Shown piece after piece: positions 35,002 through 44,132 of a DNA stretch of 64,000 nucleotides. Position 1 is the first letter of the stretch. Every line of letters begins with the position of its first letter. Origin of the DNA: Acidobacteriota bacterium (lineage in GTDB: Bacteria > Acidobacteriota > Terriglobia > Terriglobales > SCQP01). Position numbers and translations under genes: made by a program. The notes beneath the pieces are model-generated. The model ran no database searches, had not been told where the DNA came from, and worked only from the letters and a program-made list of their open reading frames with translations. The stretch lies in the NCBI GenBank assembly GCA_004299485.1, contig SCQP01000012.1:93969-157968 (forward strand), given 5' to 3'.

Positions 35002-37373
35002 CGGCCCCGCAGTCGGTATACCGGCTGCAGCTCCGGCCCGGCTTCGGGTTCGACGAAGCCGCAGCCGGGGCGGCGGAATATCTGGCCGCGCTGGGCGTTA
35101 CGCACGTGATGTGCTCGCCCATCCTCGCGGCCGCGCCTGGCAGCCAGCATGGCTATGATGTCGCCGATCCGGAACAGGTGAATCCGGATCTGGGCGGCGA
35201 AGAGGGTTTTCGCCGCTGGAATGAGCGTCTGCGTGCGCTCGGCCTCGGTCAGATTGTGGATATCGTGCCCAATCACATGGCTATTGCCACGACGCGGAAT
35301 CGCTGGTGGTGGGATGTGCTGCGCGTGGGCGAGGCCAGCCCGTATGCGCGCTACTTCGATATCGACTGGCGTAAGTCAGCGCCGCTCGTTCTGCCTTGGC
35401 TGAGCCGGCCGCTGAACGCCACGCTGGCGGCGGGCGAACTAAAGATTGAGGATGGCGTGCTGCGCTACGGCACGATGGAGTTTCCGCTCGCCCCTGGCAG
35501 CGAATCTGCGGGCGAGCTGAGCGCGGTGCTGGCGCGGCAGCATTACCGGCTGGCGCATTGGAGCGTGGCCGATCACGAGCTTCCTTACCGGCGCTTTTTT
35601 GACGTTTCGCATCTCATTGGCGTGCGGGTAGAGGATGCGGAGGTGTTCGCGGCTACGCACCGGCGCGTTCTGGAGTGGCTGGCGAACGATGTGATCGACG
35701 GCGTGCGTGTCGATCATGTGGACGGGTTGCGCGAGCCTGCCGCCTATCTGGAGCGCTTGCGCGCCGCCGCGCCGCACGCCTGGATCGTGGTGGAAAAGAT
35801 TCTGGCGCGGGGAGAAGCGTTGCGCGCGGAATGGCCGGTGGCGGGAACGACGGGCTATGAGTTTCTCAACCGCGTGATGGGGCTGCTGCTTGCGCCCGAG
35901 AGTGGCGCGGCGCTCCAAGCCTGCTATGAGGCGTTTACCGGACCACAGCCGCCGTTCGCGGTTGCGGCACTGGAGTCACAGCGGCAGGTCCTGGGCAATC
36001 TGCTGCACAGCGAGCTGCGCTGGGTGAGCAAAATGGTGCTGGCGCGGCGCGGGCCATTTGCGGCGCTGCGTGGCCTGACGCGCGTGCAGCTCGATCATGC
36101 GCTGGCCGAGCTGGCGGTGCGTTATCCCGTGTATCGGACTTACGCGCCGGCAAGCGGTCCCATCGCGGCCGAAGATCGGAGAATACTGGCGGCGGCGCAG
36201 GCGGCGGCCAGCGCCGCGGAACCCGCGCGAGCAGCCATTTACGAAGCTTTACGGGAGCTGCTTGAGCGCGAAGAGAACCGGGCGGTGCTGTTGCGCTTCC
36301 AGCAGCTCACGCCGGCGGTCTTCGCCAAAGGCGTCGAGGACACGGCGTTCTACCGCTCCTTCCGGCTGAGCGCGCTGAATGAAGTGGGCGGCGATCCGGG
36401 CAACTTTGGCACGAGCTTGACGGAATTTCACGAGGCGTGCGCTGCGGTCGAGCAGCATTGGCCGGCGACCATGCTCGCTACCAGCACGCATGATGCCAAG
36501 CGCGGCGAGGATGTGCGGGCGCGGCTGTGCCTGCTCTCGGAGATTCCGGAATCGTGGCAAGCGGCGGCGCTCGCCTGGCAGGAGCACAATCGCACTCGCC
36601 ACAGCCGAATCGGACCCGATGCGAACACGGAGTATCTTTTCTACCAAACGCTGGTGGGCGCCTGGCCGATCCGCGAGGAGCGCATGCAGGCCTATCTGCT
36701 CAAGGCGGTGCGCGAAGCCAAGGCGCATACCTCCTGGCGGACGCCCAACGCCGCTTATGAACACGCGCTGCGCCGCTTCGTGGCCGCAGCCATGGCTGAC
36801 GCCGCATGGATGCGGACGGTGGAAGCGTTCGTGCAGCCGTTGCTCGACCCCGGCTGGGTCAACTCGTTGACGCAGGTGCTGCTCAAGATGACCGCGCCGG
36901 GCGTGCCGCACATCTATAATGGCGCCGAGCTTTGGGATATGCACCTGGTCGATCCGGACAATCGCGGCGCGGTGGACTTTGGTCTGCGGCGGCGGCTGCT
37001 AGCCGAGCTGGATCCGGCTCCGGCGCCCGAAGCTATTTGGGCGCGTCGCGCGGAGGGACTGCCCAAGCTCTGGCTGATTCACCGGGCGCTGCAATTGCGG
37101 CGCGCGCAGCCGGAAGCGTTTGCCGATTACGCGCCGCTGCGGGCGCAGGGACCGGATGCGGAGCGCGTGGTCGCGTATACCCGGGGCGGAGGGGTTGCCA
37201 CCATCGCGCCGCGACTGATGATGAATCACGATCCAGTGGAAGCCACGGTGGAACTGCCTGCCGGGCGCTGGCGGAATTATTTGACGGACGAAATGCTGGA
37301 GGGCGGCGCGCGGCCTGCCGCGGCGCTGTGGGCGCGCTTTCCCGTGGCACTACTGGCGCGGGAGACGGCATGA
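34998..37373 (+). CDS. treY: malto-oligosyltrehalose synthase TreY
   Basis: Converts the reducing-end glucose of malto-oligosaccharides to a terminal trehalosyl unit by alpha-1,4 to alpha,alpha-1,1 rearrangement. A GH13 barrel is shown by LGVTHVMCSPILAAAPGSQH, VDIVPNHMAI, the nucleophile Asp in DGVRVDHVDGL, the Glu in VEKIL, and TSTHDAKRGEDVRARL. The C-terminal region (LKMTAPGVPHIYNGAELWD) is diagnostic of TreY. The GTG start overlaps the TreX stop, and the TreY stop overlaps the treZ start (ATGA), so all three are coupled. The 791-residue length is typical or slightly short. Confidence 0.95.
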
Positions 37374-39211
37374 AACCGAGGGTCTGGGCGCCGCTGGCGC
37401 AGCGGATGGAGATCGAGCACGATGGCCGCCGCGAGGCGATGCAGCCGCACGCGGACGGCTGGTGGATTGCCGCCACCGATCTGCCGCACGGCGCTGACTA
37501 TGCCTTTTGCCGCGATGGCGGCGAGGCGCGGCCCGATCCACGCTCCCTCTGGCAGCCGAACGGCGTACATGCACCGTCGCGCTGTTTTGATGTCCGGCGC
37601 TTCGTTTGGAGCGATGCGGACTTTCGCGCTGCGGCGTTGACGGGCGCGGGGCCTGGCGTGGCTGCGCCACGCCACCCGCTTGACGCTCGGCCGAGCCGGG
37701 GGCCCTGGACGCCCCAGCCCGGCCTTCGCGTCTGGCGGAGCGCGGTTCTCTACGAGCTGCATATCGGCACGTTTACTGCGGAGGGCAGGTTCGACGCCGC
37801 CATCGGCGAACTCGATCATCTTGCGGCGCTGGGCATTACGCATGTGGAGGTCATGCCGATTGCGGCGTTTCCGGGTGAGCGCGGCTGGGGGTACGACGGC
37901 GTGGCGTTGTTTGCCGCACACAGCGCCTATGGCGGGCCGGAGGGATTTCAGCGTTTCGTCGATGCCTGCCATGCGCGCGGCCTGGGCGTCATTCTGGACG
38001 TGGTGTACAACCACCTCGGGCCCTCGGGAAATTATCTGAGCACGTTCGCTCCGTATTTCACCGATCGCCATCACACGCCCTGGGGCGAAGCCGTGAACTT
38101 TGATGGGCCGTACAGCGATGGCGTGCGGGAGTTTTTTATCGCCAATGCGCGAAGCTGGCTGCGGGATTTCCATTGCGACGGTCTGCGGCTGGACGCGGTA
38201 CATGCTATTGCGGACAATTCCGCGCGCACGTTTCTGGAAGATTTAGCGGCGTCGGTACGCGTGCTCGAAGCCGAGTGCGGGCGCCCGCTGGTGCTGATCG
38301 CCGAAAGCGACGCCAACGATTCCCGGCTGAGCGCGCCGCCCGAGGCTGGCGGCATCGGGCTGACGGCGCAATGGAACGAGGATTTTCATCACGCCTTGCA
38401 CGCGGCGCTCTCCGGCGAGCGCGAAGGCTACTTTTGCGATTTCGGCTCGCTGGCGGCGCTCGCCGCGACGCTGCGGCGCGGCTTTTACCTGGACGGACGG
38501 TATTCGCACTTTCGCCACCGGCGCCATGGGCGGCCGTTCGGAGCGACGGATGCTTCACGGCTTGTGGTCTACGCCCAGAACCACGATCAGACCGGCAATC
38601 GCGCGCGCGGCGAACGCCTGAGTCAGCTCGTCTCGCCGGGCCTGCTGCGGGTTGCGGCGGCACTGACGCTGCTCGGCCCCGGCGTACCGCTGCTGTTCCA
38701 GGGTGAAGAATTCGGCGCGAAAACGCCCTTTCTGTACTTCACCGATCATGCTGAGCCCGAGCTGGCAGCCGCAGTGCGCCAGGGCCGGCCGCGGGAGAGT
38801 CCCGATCCGCAAGATCCGGACACCTTCACGCGCAGCCGCCTGCGCTGGGACCAGCAGGATGCCGGCCTGCTCGCCTGGTACCGCGACCTGATCCGGCTGC
38901 GGCGTACGACCGCACTCGCCGGCCACGATCTCGCCGAAGTCCGCGTGCGCTACAGCGAGCGCGACCGCTGGCTCACGCTGGCGCGCGGAGGCTGGCGGGT
39001 GGCGTGCAATCTCGCGCCGCAGCCACAGGCGGTGCCGCTCGGCCGGTCTCCGCAGGGCTGGCGGCTGGTGCTGGCGTCGGCGGAGCCGCAAGCCGTCGCT
39101 GCGGACGCAGCCACCCTTGCACCCACTTCTGCTGCCGTATTCGCGCCCCGGCAGGGCTGGGGCCCCGGGGCCCCCGGACCTGCCGGGGCGGAAGCGGGTC
39201 GCCCGGCGTAG
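37370..39211 (+). CDS. treZ: malto-oligosyltrehalose trehalohydrolase TreZ
   Basis: Releases free trehalose from the product of TreY. An N-terminal CBM48-like domain (PRVWAPLAQRMEIEHDG) precedes a GH13 barrel: LYELHIGTFTAEGRFD, ILDVVYNHLGPSGNY, the nucleophile Asp in DGLRLDAVHAI, the general-acid Glu in LIAESDAND, and YAQNHDQTGN. About 28 residues between the N-terminal domain and the barrel (near 92-118) are encoded by element B (37640-37724). The last 20 residues (PRQGWGPGAPGPAGAEAG) are also repeat-derived, so the protein is likely some 50 residues longer than its ancestor. Confidence 0.94.
   Translation: MKPRVWAPLAQRMEIEHDGRREAMQPHADGWWIAATDLPHGADYAFCRDGGEARPDPRSLWQPNGVHAPSRCFDVRRFVWSDADFRAAALTGAGPGVAAPRHPLDARPSRGPWTPQPGLRVWRSAVLYELHIGTFTAEGRFDAAIGELDHLAALGITHVEVMPIAAFPGERGWGYDGVALFAAHSAYGGPEGFQRFVDACHARGLGVILDVVYNHLGPSGNYLSTFAPYFTDRHHTPWGEAVNFDGPYSDGVREFFIANARSWLRDFHCDGLRLDAVHAIADNSARTFLEDLAASVRVLEAECGRPLVLIAESDANDSRLSAPPEAGGIGLTAQWNEDFHHALHAALSGEREGYFCDFGSLAALAATLRRGFYLDGRYSHFRHRRHGRPFGATDASRLVVYAQNHDQTGNRARGERLSQLVSPGLLRVAAALTLLGPGVPLLFQGEEFGAKTPFLYFTDHAEPELAAAVRQGRPRESPDPQDPDTFTRSRLRWDQQDAGLLAWYRDLIRLRRTTALAGHDLAEVRVRYSERDRWLTLARGGWRVACNLAPQPQAVPLGRSPQGWRLVLASAEPQAVAADAATLAPTSAAVFAPRQGWGPGAPGPAGAEAGRPA
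37640..37724 (+). repeat. element B in treZ (in frame)
   Basis: A GC-rich repeat (GGCGCGGGGCCTGGCGTGGC, then GCGCCACGCCACCCGCTTGA, then CGCCCCAGCCCGGCC) that is read in frame. Near-identical copies are in hflX (43965-44052) and in the flavoprotein gene (50551-50662). Confidence 0.85.
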
Positions 39212-39264
39212 TCGGGCGGGGCCCCGCGCCAATCAAAGTTCTGGCTGCTACTCTTAAGAGTTCC

Positions 39265-40251
39265 ATGCAAGCTGCCAGGCCACAGCCGCCGGTTGAGCCG
39301 GCCGATCTCATCCCGCGCGAGGTGGGCGCTCTCAGCGATCCGCAGCGCGATCTGCCGCGCATTGCCAAAGACGAGGCGCTGGTGGCGCGCATTCAGCGGG
39401 CGGCGCAGGCGCTGCCGACCGAACACCGCCTGGTTCACGGCGACGCGCGCGCGCTGGAGTGGTTGCAGCCGGGAAGCGTTCACCTGGTGCTGACATCGCC
39501 GCCCTACTGGACGCTCAAAAAATACCGCTCGTCCCGCGGTCAGATGGGCGACATTGCCGACTACGAACAGTTTCTGGCGGATCTGGATCGCGTCTGGACG
39601 CACTGCTATCGGGCGCTGGTGCCGGGCGGGCGGCTGATTTGCGTGGTGGGCGACGTTTGCCTGTCACGCCGGCAGAACGGCGGCCGGCACACGGTCGTGC
39701 CACTGCACGCCGCCATCCAGGAGCGCTGCCGTGCCATCGGGTTTGACAACCTGGCGCCCATCATCTGGCACAAAATCGCCAACGCCGCCTACGAGGTCGA
39801 GCGCGGCTCGGGCGGATTTCTGGGTAAGCCCTTCGAGCCCAACGCAGTGATCAAGAACGATATCGAGTTCATTCTGATGCAGCGCAAGCCCGGCGGTTAC
39901 CGGCAGCCGGACGTGGCGACGCGGGTGCTGAGCGTTCTCTCCGCGGAGCAGCACGGCGCCTGGTTTCAGCAGATCTGGACGGGCCTGACCGGCGCCTCGA
40001 CGCGCGAGCACCCGGCGCCCTATCCGCTGGAGCTGGCGCAGCGGCTGGTGCGGATGTTCAGCTTCGTGGGCGACAGGGTGCTCGATCCGTTTCTGGGTTC
40101 GGGGACCACCGCTGTCGCCGCAGGCCAGAGCGGCCGCAACAGCATCGGCGTCGAAGTTGATGCGCATTACCTGGCGCAAGCGCACAAACGCATCGAGCGG
40201 GAGCTGGTGACGTTCTTTAGTGCGGCGCGTGTCGTTCAGCAGGATAGATAG
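39265..40251 (+). CDS. DNA methyltransferase of a type II R-M system
   Basis: A 328-residue amino-methyltransferase with the catalytic motif TSPPYW at 77-82 and the SAM-binding motif DPFLGSGTT near 274, so the order is IV before I (beta-type arrangement). SPPY favours N4-cytosine methylation, though some adenine enzymes share it. Immediately after it, two bases on, is a PaeR7I-type endonuclease, so it is the protecting methylase and should act on the same site. PaeR7I/XhoI recognises CTCGAG; more than ten CTCGAG sites occur in this window, so the site is not avoided and must be methylated if the endonuclease is active. Confidence 0.88.
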   Translation: MQAARPQPPVEPADLIPREVGALSDPQRDLPRIAKDEALVARIQRAAQALPTEHRLVHGDARALEWLQPGSVHLVLTSPPYWTLKKYRSSRGQMGDIADYEQFLADLDRVWTHCYRALVPGGRLICVVGDVCLSRRQNGGRHTVVPLHAAIQERCRAIGFDNLAPIIWHKIANAAYEVERGSGGFLGKPFEPNAVIKNDIEFILMQRKPGGYRQPDVATRVLSVLSAEQHGAWFQQIWTGLTGASTREHPAPYPLELAQRLVRMFSFVGDRVLDPFLGSGTTAVAAGQSGRNSIGVEVDAHYLAQAHKRIERELVTFFSAARVVQQDR

Positions 40252-40253
40252 CT

Positions 40254-40994
40254 ATGCCCCTCGCCCCCGAACTGGAAAGCCGGCTCCGAGACGCAATCCG
40301 CAGGTTTTGGGAGGTGCGCGCGACGCAAGCGAAGCGGCAAGGCTCGGCTGGGGCGCGCGACAGCGGCGAACGCGCCGCCGTAACGGGCGGCGCGCAGATG
40401 GATGGCTTCGCAAACCTGGTGCGCGATCTGCTCTGCGAACGCGGCCTGCCACACGCCAGCGTGCATTGCGAGCGCCGGCTCGAGCTTCCTGGCTGGTATC
40501 GTCCCGAGAAGCAATGGGATCTGATTGTGGTTAGCGACGGCCAGCTACTTGCCGGGGTCGAGTTCAAATCCCAGATCGGCCCGTCATTCGGGAACAACTA
40601 CAACAACCGCACGGAGGAGGCTCTGGGAAGCGCGACCGACCTCTGGGCGGCGTACCGCGAAGGTGCGTTCCGCCCGTCCGCGCGGCCCTGGCTGGGGTAT
40701 CTCATGCTTCTGGAGGATTGTCCGAACTCCATCGCGCCGGTGCGCGCGCGGGAGCCGCACTACCGCGTTTTTGAGGAATTTCGCAGCGCCTCGTATGCAC
40801 GGCGCTACGAACTGTTGCTGACGAAGATGGTGCGCGAGCGGCTGTACGATGCCGCGTGCCTTCTGCTGTCTCCTGCGGTCCCCGCTGCTACTGGTGAGTA
40901 CCGGGAGCCTTCTTCAGAACTTAGCTTCGAGAATTTCGTCGCGTCTTTGTTAGCCAAGGCAATCGCCGCTGGCCGCGTGAGCGGGCAGTGCTGA
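40254..40994 (+). CDS. PaeR7I/XhoI-family restriction endonuclease
   Basis: The 246-residue protein matches the PaeR7I family along its length: an AQMDGFANLV helix, LPGWYRPEKQWDL, a PD-(D/E)XK-type core with Asp89 and Glu103-Phe-Lys105 (VEFKSQIGPSFGNNYNNRTE), SATDLWAAYREGAF, PWLGYLMLLED and SYARRYELLLTKMVRERLYD. Family members cut at CTCGAG. Residues 28-46 (RQGSAGARDSGERAAVTGG) look loosely repeat-derived. The adjacent methylase and the overlap with the MFS gene show a compact unit that could have been transferred together, though no mobile element is visible. Confidence 0.92.
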   Translation: MPLAPELESRLRDAIRRFWEVRATQAKRQGSAGARDSGERAAVTGGAQMDGFANLVRDLLCERGLPHASVHCERRLELPGWYRPEKQWDLIVVSDGQLLAGVEFKSQIGPSFGNNYNNRTEEALGSATDLWAAYREGAFRPSARPWLGYLMLLEDCPNSIAPVRAREPHYRVFEEFRSASYARRYELLLTKMVRERLYDAACLLLSPAVPAATGEYREPSSELSFENFVASLLAKAIAAGRVSGQC

Positions 40995-42208
40995 GCGCGC
41001 CCGCCGAGGCGGCAGCGCCGGCGGCGCCGGCCGGGGACGTGATTGGGCTGCTGGCGTGGGCGCATTTTCTCAACGACGGGGCGGCGAATTACCTGCCCGG
41101 CATTTTGCCGGCGCTGCTGGCGGCGCTGGCGCTGCCGCTGCGCGATGCCGGCATTCTGGTCGGCTTCCTGATTGCCTTTCAGGCATTGCAACCGTTTGCG
41201 GGCATTCTTGCCGACCGCAGCAATGCGCGGGTGATGATCACCCTTGGTCTGGCGGGGTCGTCGCTGGGCGCGGCCTGGATCGGCTGGGCATCGAACGCGC
41301 AGGCGCTGATTGGCGCGCTGGTGGTGATCGGCATCTGCAATACGCTGTTTCATCCGCCGGCGCTGACGGGCGTGCGGCGGCTGGCGGCGGGAAGCGGCGA
41401 GAACGCGACGGCGGTATTTCTGGTGGGCGGCGAAGTCGGCCGCGGCCTCTGGCCGCTGCTGGCCGGCATTGTGGTCACTGCCTGGGGATTGCACGCGCTC
41501 TGGGTGCTGGCGCTGGCCGCCATCCCCACGCTGCCGCTGCTGTGGTCGCGCGTGCCGGTGCGCATGCACCCGGCGGCGCGGACGGGCGCCTGGCGCGGCA
41601 TTCGCGAGGCGGGACAGCCGCTGCGCATGGTTATCGTCTATTCGGCGCTGCGGGCCACGCAAATCACCGGCGTGAGCGCCTTTGTGCCGCTGCTGTGGGA
41701 GGCGCGCGGCGGCAAGCTGGTGGCGGGCGCGGGGCTGATCACCACCATGCTGGTGACGGGCATCATCGGCAATCTGGGCGCGGCGGCGCTGGCGCGGCAC
41801 TGGGGACGGCGGCCGCTGGTGATCGTCAACACCGCGGCGTTTACGGTCTTGCTGGCCGTATTCCTGCTGGCCAGCGGCATCTGGCTGTGGATCACCATGG
41901 CGCTGCTGGGCATTGCGGTTTTTGCCACGCTATCGCTGACGGTGTTGATGTGCCAGGACCAATTGCCGCGCAACCCCTCGCTGGGTTCCGGCCTGGCGCT
42001 CGGCTTTTCCAATGCGCTCGGCGCCGGCCTGGTGGCCGCGCTGGGCTTGCTGGCGCCGCTGTGGGGGCCCGAAGGCGTGCTCTGGACATTCGTGGTCTGC
42101 GGCGCCCCGGCATTTCTGTTTGCCTTTGCGCTGCCGGCCGACGCCCCTCCGCCCACCACCCACCACTCGCCCCCCACCACGGCTACACAAAGTCTGAGCA
42201 GCTCATGA
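40988..42208 (+). CDS. MFS transporter, Fsr (fosmidomycin-resistance)-like
   Basis: A 406-residue 12-helix major facilitator transporter. The N-terminal pattern FLNDGAANYLPGILPALLA and LQPFAGILADRSNARVMITL matches the Fsr/FsmR branch, which exports fosmidomycin and similar small molecules by proton antiport. Other family marks are NTLFHPPALTGVRRLAAG and GTFLVGGEVGRGLWPLLAG-like sequence. It starts with GTG seven bases inside the endonuclease gene. The tail (THHSPPTTATQS) is unlike a transporter and is probably a late addition. The substrate cannot be read from sequence. Confidence 0.86.
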   Translation: MLSAPAEAAAPAAPAGDVIGLLAWAHFLNDGAANYLPGILPALLAALALPLRDAGILVGFLIAFQALQPFAGILADRSNARVMITLGLAGSSLGAAWIGWASNAQALIGALVVIGICNTLFHPPALTGVRRLAAGSGENATAVFLVGGEVGRGLWPLLAGIVVTAWGLHALWVLALAAIPTLPLLWSRVPVRMHPAARTGAWRGIREAGQPLRMVIVYSALRATQITGVSAFVPLLWEARGGKLVAGAGLITTMLVTGIIGNLGAAALARHWGRRPLVIVNTAAFTVLLAVFLLASGIWLWITMALLGIAVFATLSLTVLMCQDQLPRNPSLGSGLALGFSNALGAGLVAALGLLAPLWGPEGVLWTFVVCGAPAFLFAFALPADAPPPTTHHSPPTTATQSLSSS

Positions 42209-42338
42209 AATAGCCGCAGCCCGGGCAGCGGAGTTTACAGCCGCGGTCTTCGAGCTTGCGCGAACAGTTGGGGCAGTAGAGCATGGGCTCGCGTGTTGGC
42301 TCGGGCGGGCGCGGCGGGCTAGCAGGATTGTTTTGCAC
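42183..42338 (-). CDS. 51-residue zinc-ribbon protein
   Basis: A short minus-strand gene with a clear CPNC...CPGC zinc ribbon: LYCPNCSRKLEDRGCKL and RCPGCGYFMSCSDFV, that is two CxxC knuckles and three more cysteines. It is read from the GTG at 42338. An ATG at 42284 would give just the 33-residue ribbon. Very small CPNC-type proteins with an almost identical ending (YFMSCSDF) are, as far as I recall, widespread in Acidobacteriota, with no known role. It overlaps the MFS gene tail to tail by 26 bases. Confidence 0.75.
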   Translation of the reverse strand: MQNNPASPPRPPEPTREPMLYCPNCSRKLEDRGCKLRCPGCGYFMSCSDFV

Positions 42339-42716
42339 GGCTAGGGGCAACGTAGCACAGCGCTGCGGCGAAAGCGAAAGCGAAGAAGAAGCAAAGATGC
42401 CGGTTGCCTGTGGAGACCAGTTTGGGACTGGAGGCGGAGTGAGTACAGATAGCGTGAGTGGCGATTTTTCCTAGTGGAAATGCGCCTCCACGCGGCTACG
42501 GGCTTGTGCAAAAGCAAAGAATCCCTTGTGGGACGCGCATGGACGCAAGCCGGGCTCAGGGCCGGCGCCGTGTATCGGCTCCAAGTTACTGTAAACAATA
42601 ACTTTACTGCAATGATAGACGGTTGTGGGGGCAGCGGGTCGAAGCCCCGCCGGCGCTGACTAGCACTTCGGTTTCCGTGGTGAAATCCACGCGATTTCCA
42701 CAGTTTTCCGCAAAAA
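42339..42716. other. intergenic region with no recognised gene
   Basis: Nothing convincing is seen here on either strand. It contains a CGTGG...CCACG hairpin at 42676-42691 and a T-arm-like sequence (GCGGGTCGAAGCCCCGC) near 42635. I checked for tmRNA, RNase P RNA, 6S RNA and SRP RNA and found none of their defining motifs. An undescribed RNA is possible. Confidence 0.4.
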
Positions 42717-44132
42717 TTAACGCTTGCTCTGGGCGCGGAATTCCTGTAACTGAGGCAGCAGGGAAGCGGGTACGCGCGCCAGCAGATCGACCCGCGAACC
42801 AGAGTGGGATTCGGCCAGGATTTGACCGCGTTCGTGCAGCAAGTGCACGATTTTGCCCGCCGGATGAGGCACCTGCAGGCGCACCTCTTCCAGCCGATCC
42901 AGCGGCAACTGCTCATCCAGACGCTGAATAAGCCGATCGAGGCCGGCGCCGGTGCGCGCGCTCACCAGGACCGGCTCTGCGCCCGGGTGCGGCTGTTCGG
43001 GCGGGGCGCCGGCAAGCAGGTCGGACTTGTTCCAAACCCGGATTTGGGGGACGGTGGAAACGCCCAGTTCGGCCAGCACCTGGTGTACCTGCGTTTCCTG
43101 TTGCTCGCGCTCCGGCGCAGAGGCATCGGTGACCACGAGCAGCAAGCTGGCGCGGGTGACTTCTTCCAGGGTGGCCCGGAAGGCGTTGATGAGGCCGTGG
43201 GGCAGGTCGCGCAGGAAGCCGACGGTGTCGGAGAGCAGCACGGTGCGTTTGCTCGGCAGCCGGATGGAGCGGAGGGTGGGATCGAGGGTGGCGAACATGC
43301 GGCTGGAGGTCATGACGCCGGCGCCGGTGAGGGCATTGAACAAGGTGCTTTTGCCGGCATTGGTATAGCCGACCAGCGCTACTGTGGCCAGCGGCACGCT
43401 TTCGCGCTGGCGCCGCTGCTCGCCGCGCTGTGCACGCACCCGTTCCAGCGCCAGCTTGAGCACACGAATGCGGTGGTGAATGCGGCGGCGATCGCTTTCA
43501 AGCTGGGTTTCGCCCGGTCCGCGCGTGCCAATGCCGCCGCCCAGGCGGGACATGGAACGGCCGCGGCCGGCGAGGCGCGGCAGCCGGTACTCCAGTTGCG
43601 CCAGCTCTACCTGGAGCTGACCTTCGCGCGTGCGGGCGTGGCGGGCGAAAATGTCGAGGATCAATTGCGTGCGGTCCAGCACCCGGACTTCGAGCGCCTG
43701 CTCGAGATTGCGCTGCTGCGTGGGGCTGAGCTCGCGATCGAAAATCACCAGATCGGTACCGCGAGCGGTGGCGGCGAGCTCGGCGAGCTTGCCGGAGCCG
43801 ATGAGGGTAGCCGGATCGGGCGCCGGCCGCTGCTGCAACAGGCTGCCGGCAACGTGCCCGCCCGCGCTTTCCGTTAACGCGCGCAACTCCGCGAGGGCGG
43901 CTTCAGCGCGTTCGAGGCTGGCCGGCAGACGCGCGGTGCCGGCTTCGGCGGCCGCAACGAGTTGACTGGCGCGGGGCCGGGCATGGCTGCGCCACGCCAC
44001 CCGCTTGACGCTCGGCCGGGCTGGGGTCCCCGTGAGCCCCAACCCGGCCGGGTCCGGCCGAGGCTGCCCATGGCGGGCGGTAAAAACTACGCCGACCAGG
44101 ACCGCCGTTTCGGGAATCAGGCCCGACCCCGT
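42717..44132 (-). CDS. hflX: HflX ribosome-associated GTPase
   Basis: HflX splits stalled or hibernating 70S ribosomes. The HflX N-domain (LIGSGKLAELAATARGTDL, FDRELSPTQQRNLEQAL, VLDRTQLILDIFARHARTREG) precedes a glycine-rich linker and the GTPase domain (G1 GYTNAGKST, G3 DTVGFLRDLPH, G4 NKSD). The N-terminal strand ETAVLVGVVF lies at about residues 8-17 if reading begins right after the hfq stop. Element B is inserted in frame at about residues 25-55 (43965-44052). No ATG or GTG precedes the conserved strand. The best-placed codon is ACG at 44132, with AAGGAG six bases ahead; a TTG at 44042 inside the repeat would lose the first strand. The start is therefore uncertain. Confidence 0.9.
   Translation of the reverse strand, partial: TGSGLIPETAVLVGVVFTARHGQPRPDPAGLGLTGTPARPSVKRVAWRSHARPRASQLVAAAEAGTARLPASLERAEAALAELRALTESAGGHVAGSLLQQRPAPDPATLIGSGKLAELAATARGTDLVIFDRELSPTQQRNLEQALEVRVLDRTQLILDIFARHARTREGQLQVELAQLEYRLPRLAGRGRSMSRLGGGIGTRGPGETQLESDRRRIHHRIRVLKLALERVRAQRGEQRRQRESVPLATVALVGYTNAGKSTLFNALTGAGVMTSSRMFATLDPTLRSIRLPSKRTVLLSDTVGFLRDLPHGLINAFRATLEEVTRASLLLVVTDASAPEREQQETQVHQVLAELGVSTVPQIRVWNKSDLLAGAPPEQPHPGAEPVLVSARTGAGLDRLIQRLDEQLPLDRLEEVRLQVPHPAGKIVHLLHERGQILAESHSGSRVDLLARVPASLLPQLQEFRAQSKR
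43965..44052 (-). repeat. element B in hflX (in frame)
   Basis: Near-identical to the element in treZ: the plus strand reads GGCGCGGGGCC, then GGCTGCGCCACGCCACCCGC, then TTGACGCTCGGCCGGGCTGG. It is read from the minus strand in hflX and from the plus strand in treZ, so both orientations keep an open frame. Confidence 0.82.

Noticed and set aside
36932..37369. Upstream extension of treZ
   Set aside because: It overlaps treY in another frame; the ATG at 37370 overlaps the treY stop as expected for coupling.
42284..42659. Two short plus-strand frames between the zinc-ribbon gene and hflX
   Set aside because: No motif, no clear ribosome-binding site, and composition is not protein-like.
42600..42660. 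Possible tmRNA end (GCGGGTCGAAGCCCCGCCGG)
   Set aside because: The T-arm has a missing T and an extra C, there is no CCA, and no tag-peptide reading frame is found within 300-400 bases.
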